NCBI RefSeq assembly: GCF_000003815.2 | Contig: NC_049992.1 | Span: 12,125,786 to 12,189,785 of the forward strand | Direction: 5' to 3' | From: Branchiostoma floridae | Lineage: Eukaryota > Chordata > Leptocardii > Amphioxiformes > Branchiostomatidae | DNA: 64,000 bases | Part shown: positions 62,801 to 64,000 of the stretch, in pieces | Layout of the letters: every line of letters begins with the position of its first letter | How positions within the stretch are numbered: position 1 is the first letter of the stretch | The notes under the pieces: model-generated | What the model was told of the DNA's origin: nothing | The model's database searches: none | Seen by the model: the letters and a program-made list of their open reading frames with translations, nothing else | Program-made: the position numbers and the translations under genes

Positions 62801-63430
62801 AGATGCATACTCAATGCATGTGTCATTATTACACAGTTTATTCAACCCATCTGGGTGTGAGGTGAGGGAGAGGAAGAAGTCCTACACCATCTGCCAGTGT
62901 TTCCACCTCACAGCGTTTGCTGTCTTAACAGAACTGGTCACACCAGTAAGGGCTTTCCTGCATTTACAACACTCACGTAGTCCAAGATATTATTTTGCAG
63001 TCTTCTCGTTTTCTTGTGATCGTCAATGTTAGTTTTACAACATTTTTACATATTTAATCGCCGATATTTTTTTCTTACAGGAACCAAAAGTCATGTTACC
63101 GACTACTAACCTTCCATGGATTGGCCAGGTTGTTGCCATGGCAACACTGAGCATTACACTGCTGATCTTCCTATGGCTCAGGTATATTGTTGCCTACACA
63201 GTTCCTGACAGTTTGACAGTTGTCTTTACTTCATTTTAAAATGTAACAGGGCAAAATCAAACAATAGCTAGGAGCGAAACCTAACATGGAGAAATCTTTT
63301 GTTAATAATATTTTTTTTCAATTTCAGAACTCACCTGGATACATCTGGTTACCTATTCCTACTCCTCACAGTCTGTCTGTTGGCCATTGAGGTCACCATC
63401 TTTGTAGGGATGGAAAAAACAGACAAATGG
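20277..63430 (+). CDS. giant multidomain adhesion GPCR (family B2), 66 coding exons, 3' end outside the window
   Basis: A self-cleaving cell-surface receptor with an ectodomain of about 3,800 residues. Sixty-six exons join in one frame with GT-AG sites (one GC-AG); exon 22 runs into a gap. The start is the ATG at 20277, giving a signal peptide with the core [13 protein letters not shown]. Order: kringle, F5/8C-like, PAN, two F-type lectins, IgGFc-binding, F5/8C, C-type lectin, split unnamed domain with nested C-type lectin, F5/8C, SUEL, two TSP1, MAM, CPW-WPC-like, CUB, two PAN-like, six FN3-like, six TSP1, HRM, GAIN/GPS, TM1-TM2. HRM-GAIN-7TM is the adhesion GPCR core. The SUEL domain and the TM2 end (FVGMEKT, compare IGIDKT) recall the latrophilin group; the TSP1-HRM order recalls ADGRB/BAI. 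I know of no receptor with this whole set. Ligand and G protein cannot be inferred. Confidence 0.92.
20904..21088. mobile_element. MITE, CTAGTTCACCTTTATCCGC family (copy 1)
   Basis: Left end GCTAGTTTACCTTTATCCGC and right end GCGGATAATGGTGAACTAGC form terminal inverted repeats. The same ends occur at 45369-45580. No coding capacity. Confidence 0.75.
21340..21418. repeat. retrotransposon-like 3' tail with (CAAA)n
   Basis: A stretch ending CACTAATGGAGATCGCAATA followed by AACAAACAAACAAAC resembles the 3' ends of CR1/L2-type LINEs or their SINEs. Assigned from general appearance only. Confidence 0.35.
21852..22773. mobile_element. ~920-bp element with CTCGTTCTCATTT terminal inverted repeats
   Basis: The left end CTCGTTCTCATTTAAATGTC and the right end GACATTTCAATGAGAACGAG are inverted repeats. 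Inside, the word TAACAAACGTTACC occurs at 22238, 22420 and 22578 (last base diverged in the third copy), and its inverted form GGTAACGTTTGTTACC follows at 22592. No transposase frame is visible. Confidence 0.65.
23053..23234. mobile_element. MITE, TACAGTCAAACCTGT family
   Basis: Perfect terminal inverted repeats: TACAGTCAAACCTGT at the left and ACAGGTTTGACTGTA at the right. The interior has diverged repeats of GGCCACTATAGACAGGTGG. Elements with these ends are common in invertebrate genomes. Confidence 0.85.
23639..24064 (+). CDS. aGPCR exon 3: F5/8C (discoidin)-like domain
   Basis: One phase 1-1 exon of 142 codons, residues 110-251. It has the galactose-binding-like pattern: an [13 protein letters not shown] loop, a WYIIFDL strand, TLSKIGI, a W of NWEDV, FWKF and a final LREVNFFG. 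It lacks the paired cysteines of coagulation-factor F5/8C domains, so it looks more like the carbohydrate-binding CBM32-type variant. Ligand unknown. Intron 3 behind it (24065-25621) shows no exon; it holds a diverged copy of the TAACACACCAGC repeat near 24890. Confidence 0.75.
25622..25876 (+). CDS. aGPCR exon 4: PAN/apple domain
   Basis: Phase 1-1 exon, residues 252-336. The pattern DMCGLS...DCYSDDNL...[17 protein letters not shown]...CYLKRKLC is typical of PAN domains: an alpha-helix with CxxxC pairs, followed by a beta-strand with a further pair. PAN modules bind proteins or glycans. Confidence 0.75.
26375..26788 (+). CDS. aGPCR exon 5: F-type lectin (fucolectin) domain 1
   Basis: Phase 1-1 exon, residues 337-474. 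[14 protein letters not shown] at the start, [21 protein letters not shown] and the end [11 protein letters not shown] are the standard F-type lectin landmarks. The fucose-binding motif has the histidine, then 26 residues, then R-M-D, but a Q where the last R/K is expected (an R follows one residue later), so binding may be altered. Two further cysteines (PLC and ISC) match the family disulfide. Confidence 0.88.
27164..27586 (+). CDS. aGPCR exon 6: F-type lectin domain 2 with intact motif
   Basis: Phase 1-1 exon, residues 475-615, tandem duplicate of exon 5. [21 protein letters not shown] and [11 protein letters not shown] are conserved. The fucose-binding signature is complete: H, 26 residues, R-L-D, four residues, R. 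Two adjacent cysteines (RLDCC) sit in the loop next to the sugar site, as in eel agglutinin, where a vicinal disulfide stacks on fucose. This domain is likely to bind fucose. Confidence 0.9.
28217..32293 (+). CDS. aGPCR exons 7-12: IgGFc-binding domain and Asp-rich calcium loops
   Basis: Exons 28217-28392, 28839-29076, 29797-29955, 30299-30504, 30732-30853 and 31782-32293 (phases 1-0-1-1-0-2-1), residues 616-1086. Landmarks of the IgGFc-binding family (as in FCGBP): [10 protein letters not shown] at the start, [62 protein letters not shown]. The C-terminal part of exon 12 is very acidic: [15 protein letters not shown] and [14 protein letters not shown], resembling EF-hand/TSP3 calcium loops. 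FCGBP-type proteins occur in mucus. Introns hold an (AATAC)n repeat at 30178-30208 and a foldback MITE at 31303-31468. Confidence 0.85.
31303..31468. repeat. foldback MITE, GTCAGACATTT family
   Basis: Hairpin whose arms carry ACTATCTTTCGTCAGTGACA and its rough complement AAAAGATAGC...GAAATGTCTGACTG. Relatives lie at 42929-43066 and, degraded, at 21465-21560. It lies between exons 11 and 12. Confidence 0.6.
32294..32999 (+). other. aGPCR intron 12
   Basis: No exon seen. A (TTTA)n tract at 32778-32800 followed by CATCTTTAAACAGATGGGTAG looks like the reversed 3' tail of a retroelement. Confidence 0.4.
33000..35230 (+). CDS. aGPCR exons 13-15: F5/8 type C domain
   Basis: Exons 33000-33181, 34739-34888 and 35092-35230 (phases 1-0-0-1), residues 1087-1243. 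Classical discoidin features: first cysteine in [59 protein letters not shown] with the closing cysteine. F5/8C domains bind phospholipid, collagen or glycans. The exon structure is the standard one for this domain in animals. Confidence 0.92.
33684..34022. repeat. local direct duplications next to an assembly gap
   Basis: A segment from 33684 (TCATACATAATATCATCCTT...AACTCAATGTA) recurs from 33789, and ACTATGTAATACTTGTAGGA...CATACTT at 33863-33904 recurs at 33981-34022 directly against the N run. This looks like tandem repetition or mis-assembly at the gap edge. It is intronic. Confidence 0.7.
34023..34275. other. assembly gap (253 N)
   Basis: A run of N inside intron 13. The flanking exons join in frame, so no F5/8C exon needs to be missing here. 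Confidence 0.99.
34276..34735. mobile_element. SINE-like element (partial)
   Basis: Contains GGAGGTCCCGTGTTTGAGGA, which resembles a tRNA-derived B box region, followed by GTTAAAGAACCCACCACACT, a phrase seen in SINEs of marine invertebrates. The left part is lost in the gap. Assigned by recollection of the family. Confidence 0.45.
35621..36321 (+). CDS. aGPCR exons 16-17: C-type lectin-like domain 1
   Basis: Exons 35621-35789 and 36074-36321 (phases 1-2-1), residues 1244-1382. CTLD landmarks: [75 protein letters not shown]. The sugar-binding triplet reads EPS rather than EPN or QPD, and the WND box reads WVD, so calcium-dependent sugar binding may be weak or lost. Confidence 0.92.
36343..36530. 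mobile_element. near-perfect hairpin MITE just after exon 17
   Basis: Ends TATACCCCCCTCACATTAGG and CCTAATGTGAGGGGGGTATA. The arms of about 85 bp are almost completely complementary (GCGATTCGATC...GATCGAATCGC). It starts 21 bases after the last base of exon 17, immediately behind the splice donor. Its near-identical arms point to a recent insertion. Confidence 0.9.
36873..37076 (+). CDS. aGPCR exon 18: first half of an unnamed domain
   Basis: Phase 1-1 exon, residues 1383-1450. Pattern [47 protein letters not shown] recognise this as the first half of an unnamed Cys-poor module common in lancelet and other marine invertebrate proteins (SGL...MGTY...RPVYKH...YIY...WYIG...). The expected second half (small-residue loop, aromatic strand, closing V.C) does not follow directly; it is found in exon 21. 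Confidence 0.65.
37120..37213. repeat. foldback MITE-like element (copy 2, short)
   Basis: Carries GATTTCTACCAGGGCTCATT and GAGTGCAAGGAGTCCGGTAG AAATCGGAT, the same outer blocks as the element at 441-650, around a short CCCTAAAAAAGGG stem. Confidence 0.6.
37856..39157 (+). CDS. aGPCR exons 19-20: C-type lectin-like domain 2 (nested)
   Basis: Exons 37856-38123 and 39036-39157 (phases 1-2-1), residues 1451-1580. CTLD landmarks: [68 protein letters not shown]. No EPN/QPD triplet and no WND aspartate, so it is probably a protein-binding CTLD. The two exons total 390 nt, so skipping both would keep the frame and fuse exon 18 to exon 21. Confidence 0.9.
38124..39035 (+). other. aGPCR intron 19 with CpG-rich, promoter-like stretch
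   Basis: The region near 38320-38660 has many CpGs, a CRE-like TGACGTAA (38556-38563), a TATAAAA box (38584-38590) and an E2F-like GGCGGGAAA (38593-38601). No exon was seen. It may be an internal promoter or an inserted element. Confidence 0.4.
39623..39733 (+). CDS. aGPCR exon 21: second half of the unnamed domain
   Basis: Phase 1-1 exon, residues 1581-1617: [19 protein letters not shown], then [13 protein letters not shown]. This matches the expected C-terminal half of the module begun in exon 18 (G-rich loop, ..P...W......W...P.L.V.C). The closing cysteine would pair with the cysteine of exon 18. Confidence 0.6.
40405..41534 (+). CDS. aGPCR exons 22-24: F5/8C-like domain 2 (interrupted by gap)
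   Basis: Exons 40405-40522 (runs into N), 40985-41137 and 41384-41534, starting and ending in phase 1. Landmarks: [16 protein letters not shown], then (after the gap) [53 protein letters not shown]. The third exon lacks the usual closing cysteine (VLGLLPQ in place of LGC). About 20 codons and the first donor are lost in the gap. Confidence 0.88.
40523..40622. other. assembly gap (100 N) cutting exon 22
   Basis: A round-number gap, probably of unknown true size. It removes the end of exon 22 and its donor. Confidence 0.99.
41894..42181 (+). CDS. aGPCR exon 25: SUEL / galactose-rhamnose-binding lectin domain
   Basis: Phase 1-1 exon of 96 codons. The family signature is present: [18 protein letters not shown] (YGR box), [10 protein letters not shown], and the ending [18 protein letters not shown] (DPC and KYL boxes). 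This is the domain by which latrophilins bind teneurins and FLRTs and by which fish and urchin egg lectins bind rhamnose or galactose. The spacing [13 protein letters not shown] is normal. Confidence 0.95.
42655..44091 (+). CDS. aGPCR exons 26-27: TSP1 repeats 1 and 2
   Basis: Exons 42655-42801 and 43945-44091, both 147 nt and phase 1-1. The W-x-x-W-x-x-W-x-x-C ladders are [10 protein letters not shown] and [10 protein letters not shown], each followed by a CG box and the remaining four cysteines. The tryptophan ladder is the usual site of C-mannosylation. Intron 26 holds two adjacent MITEs (42929-43066 and 43069-43382). Confidence 0.93.
42929..43066. repeat. foldback MITE, GTCAGACATTT family (copy 2)
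   Basis: Arms GGATATGATTTTGGATATGG...CAGACATTTCAGATA and TATCTAAAATGTCTGACGG...CCAAAATCATATCC are complementary. It abuts the CAGGGCTC element on its right. Confidence 0.75.
43069..43382. mobile_element. nonautonomous DNA transposon, CAGGGCTCGAAAT family
   Basis: Ends CAGGGCTCAAAAT and ATTTTGAGCCCTA with imperfect 5-bp duplications CAGTT / TAGTT. Clearly homologous to 6402-6762 but in inverted orientation. Confidence 0.8.
44495..45953 (+). CDS. aGPCR exons 28-31: MAM domain
   Basis: Exons 44495-44611, 44732-44885, 45204-45315 and 45887-45953 (phases 1-1-2-0-1). MAM landmarks: [75 protein letters not shown]. The first intron must use a GC donor (CAAG/GCAAGA); no GT donor keeps the frame. MAM domains mediate adhesion. 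Intron 30 carries a MITE at 45369-45580 and a 42-bp tandem duplication at 45718-45802. Confidence 0.88.
45369..45580. mobile_element. MITE, CTAGTTCACCTTTATCCGC family (copy 2)
   Basis: Ends GCTAGTTCACCTTTATCCGC and TTGGATAAAGGTGAACTAGC. An inner inverted pair GTGGTTTCAAATTTG / CAAATTTGAAACCAC surrounds the centre. Same family as 20904-21088. Confidence 0.8.
46458..46643 (+). CDS. aGPCR exon 32: CPW-WPC-like domain
   Basis: Phase 1-1 exon of 62 codons with six cysteines in the CPW-WPC order: C, then [33 protein letters not shown]. The AP..Y.G.C block and the WPC end are the hallmarks; the CPxGW box is altered to CPVASGW. The family was defined on apicomplexan surface proteins. Its presence in an animal receptor is unusual. 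Confidence 0.75.
46780..46960. mobile_element. MITE with CCAGGTGCCATTATACCGCC ends
   Basis: Left end CCAGGTGCCATTATACCGCC and right end GGCGGTATTATAGCACCTGG are inverted repeats. It lies in intron 32. No coding capacity and no clear target duplication. Confidence 0.8.
47256..47450. mobile_element. MITE with TACTGTAAATGCA ends
   Basis: Left end TACTGTAAATGCA, right end TGCATTTACAGTA. The interior repeats ACCGCGAAATTAAATCC three times, with related TTCGCGG words. It lies in intron 32, 60 bp before exon 33. Confidence 0.85.
47514..48363 (+). CDS. aGPCR exons 33-34: CUB domain
   Basis: Exons 47514-47602 and 48084-48363 (phases 1-0-1). CUB landmarks: [67 protein letters not shown]. All four cysteines are present, and the aspartates of the calcium site (C..DSL.FYDG) are kept. 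Confidence 0.93.
48925..50193 (+). CDS. aGPCR exons 35-37: two PAN-like domains
   Basis: Exons 48925-49194 (phase 1-1), 49618-49766 and 50067-50193 (phases 1-0-1). The first has [48 protein letters not shown]. The second has [28 protein letters not shown]. Both show the helix with CxxxC pairs and the following strand with an aromatic-tyrosine pair seen in PAN/WSC-type folds. The assignment is moderate. Confidence 0.65.
50581..54779 (+). CDS. aGPCR exons 38-47: five FN3-like repeats
   Basis: Exons 50581-50829; 51152-51294 + 51700-51853; 52042-52172 + 52475-52495 + 52563-52689; 53508-53616 + 53893-54053; 54340-54494 + 54638-54779. Each unit begins in phase 1 and, except the first, is split inside the repeat, the usual FN3 pattern. 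Shared landmarks are an early P, a W in the second strand (IKW, IRW, LTW, VTW) and L..GT.Y before the last strands. The first unit is degenerate. Exon 42 is only 21 nt. Exon 39 uses a weak donor (GTTACT). A minisatellite fills intron 43. Confidence 0.78.
52722..53150. repeat. ~33-bp minisatellite
   Basis: About a dozen imperfect copies of a unit like ACCTTCCATATTGTTCTGTC CTTGGTGCTGAAT. It begins some 30 bp after the donor of exon 43; a stray copy lies at 53726-53771 in the next intron. Long open frames across it are artefacts. Confidence 0.85.
55034..55360 (+). CDS. aGPCR exon 48: FN3 domain 6
   Basis: A single phase 1-1 exon with a canonical FN3: [50 protein letters not shown]. It has several N-glycosylation sequons (NKT, NNS). 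An insertion rich in K, N and T sits between strands B and C. Confidence 0.9.
55937..58798 (+). CDS. aGPCR exons 49-54: TSP1 repeats 3-8
   Basis: Six phase 1-1 exons: 55937-56128, 56537-56707, 57162-57317, 57750-57938, 58270-58431, 58571-58798. Ladders: [60 protein letters not shown]. Repeats 4, 6 and 8 have the RxRxC.NP..x.GG..C pattern of group 1 TSP1 domains. The donor of exon 54 is uncertain: A/GTTGGT at 58798 keeps the frame. Intron 50 contains a small MITE at 56820-56934. TSP1 arrays next to HRM-GAIN are typical of ADGRB receptors. Confidence 0.93.
56820..56934. repeat. short inverted-repeat element
   Basis: Ends AGATCCTACGGTGC and GCACCGTGGATCT, with inner complementary words ATAGTATCAAA / TTTGATACTAT. 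Probably a small MITE. Confidence 0.65.
59074..59600 (+). CDS. aGPCR exons 55-56: hormone-receptor motif (HRM) domain
   Basis: Exons 59074-59157 and 59506-59600 (phases 1-1-0). HRM pattern: [42 protein letters not shown]. Four cysteines and both conserved tryptophans (WP and QW) are present. In adhesion GPCRs this domain stands directly before GAIN. Confidence 0.88.
59841..62945 (+). CDS. aGPCR exons 57-64: GAIN domain with GPS autoproteolysis site
   Basis: Exons 59841-60032, 60608-60676, 61149-61269, 61606-61752, 61867-61948, 62141-62252, 62494-62543, 62837-62945. The helical subdomain A starts after HRM; subdomain B includes [21 protein letters not shown] and [10 protein letters not shown]. 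The GPS is LCVYLDY...SGCEVRERK...[12 protein letters not shown]. The cleavage triplet H-L-T is intact, so the receptor should split before T and expose [12 protein letters not shown] as a tethered agonist. The two tryptophans of the usual GPS (FWD and WS) are replaced. Confidence 0.9.
60065..60426. mobile_element. MITE with GGCCACACCAATTTAATTTC ends and TAA duplication
   Basis: Left end GGCCACACCAATTTAATTTC and right end GAAATTAAATTGGTGTGGCC, extending inward to TTGGTTCACGGAT / ATCCGTGAACCAA. A 3-bp TAA flanks both sides, as in PIF/Harbinger elements. It lies 32 bp after the donor of exon 57. Confidence 0.85.
63081..63430 (+). CDS. aGPCR exons 65-66: TM1 and TM2 (gene continues)
   Basis: Exons 63081-63181 and 63328-63430 (phases 0-2-0). 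TM1 is [20 protein letters not shown]; a short basic loop RTHLDTS follows; TM2 is [21 protein letters not shown]. The ending [10 protein letters not shown] resembles the FLIGIDKT segment of latrophilin-group adhesion GPCRs. TM3-TM7 and the tail are outside the window. Confidence 0.88.
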
Positions 63431-64000
63431 GTAAGTCAAACTGTTTTGGAATGATGCTTACAAAAAATTATAACAATGGTATCATTGCATGCATGCAACA
63501 AAGCATAGTGTTGTTCAATAGGGTTTTACATTCAATCTGCATTAACATCAATTTGACATTGATTAGATTAAATTACATGTAATTGATGGAATAGACAAGA
63601 TAGGGCCATGATGGGTAAAATATGGCTTAAAAAATTAAATGTCATGTAAGAAGTTAGTCATAATATGAAAAACCTTGATATTAAATGATACTAAAACATA
63701 TCGAAAGTTTAAAAAAAGGTTTGTCAGGAGAGTAGTCTGAATTGAGTTACAGCACAGTATGCTGCCTCGCAAATTGAACTCAAAGTTGCTGGCTATGGGA
63801 CTTTTCCAACTATGACACGAGTGCAGGCATCAGCCCTCCCCAAATGGTCGAGGGCCTCTTGTGCCATCTTTGCACACTGCCAAGCCTTTCTCTGGTGTCC
63901 CACCTGTGCCATTAGGCCAGGGCCCTGCTAGAGCCTTAATCAGCCTTGTCTCAGACCTTCCCAGGGGCAAGGAGGTAAATAAGTACCTGTAGGTAACCCC
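63431..64000 (+). other. aGPCR intron 66 (partial)
   Basis: No exon seen before the window ends. The final 250 bp are less AT-rich (GCCAAGCCTTTCTCTGGTGT) but show no coding signature. Confidence 0.5.

Overview
The window is metazoan nuclear DNA: intron-rich genes with GT-AG splice sites, and introns crowded with short inverted-repeat transposons, microsatellites and a minisatellite. The protein repertoire (a kringle, IgGFc-binding, F-type lectin and SUEL domains, and many TSP1 repeats on one adhesion receptor) and the type of repeats suggest a lancelet (Branchiostoma) or a close invertebrate deuterostome. That is inference; no marker gene proves it. Two runs of N (34023-34275 and 40523-40622) show that this is a draft assembly.

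Layout. (1) Positions 270-1257, minus strand: the first three coding exons of PEX5, the peroxisomal import receptor; the gene runs off the left edge. (2) Around 3456-3514: a compact promoter-like cluster (YY1-, ETS- and CRE-type sites) between PEX5 and the next gene. (3) Positions 3888-14581, plus strand: a complete five-exon PDE6D gene (prenyl-binding protein delta, 147 residues); intron 2 holds an unexplained CpG-rich block. (4) Positions 14582-20276: 3' flank and intergenic DNA with a roughly 950-bp transposon-like element and one orphan exon candidate at 18087-18186. (5) Positions 20277-63430 and beyond the right edge, plus strand: one giant adhesion G-protein-coupled receptor. I could follow 66 coding exons in one unbroken reading frame (exon 22 is cut by an assembly gap). 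The last two encode TM1 and TM2; the remaining helices lie outside the window.

Receptor architecture, N to C: signal peptide, kringle, F5/8C-like, PAN/apple, two F-type lectin (fucolectin) domains, IgGFc-binding domain with Asp-rich calcium loops, F5/8C, C-type lectin, an unnamed domain split by a second C-type lectin, F5/8C, SUEL lectin, two TSP1, MAM, CPW-WPC-like, CUB, two PAN-like, six FN3-like, six TSP1, hormone-receptor motif (HRM), GAIN with an HL/T GPS, and 7TM. The ectodomain is about 3,800 residues. Nearly every domain starts and ends in phase 1, as expected from exon shuffling. So many glycan- and protein-binding modules on a self-cleaving receptor suggest a role in recognising glycans, microbes, mucus or gametes, but the ligand cannot be read from the sequence.

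The novel points are the receptor as a whole, a CPW-WPC-like domain in an animal receptor, and a C-type lectin inserted as a phase-1 exon pair inside another domain. Several MITE families recur in the window with visible terminal inverted repeats and target-site duplications.
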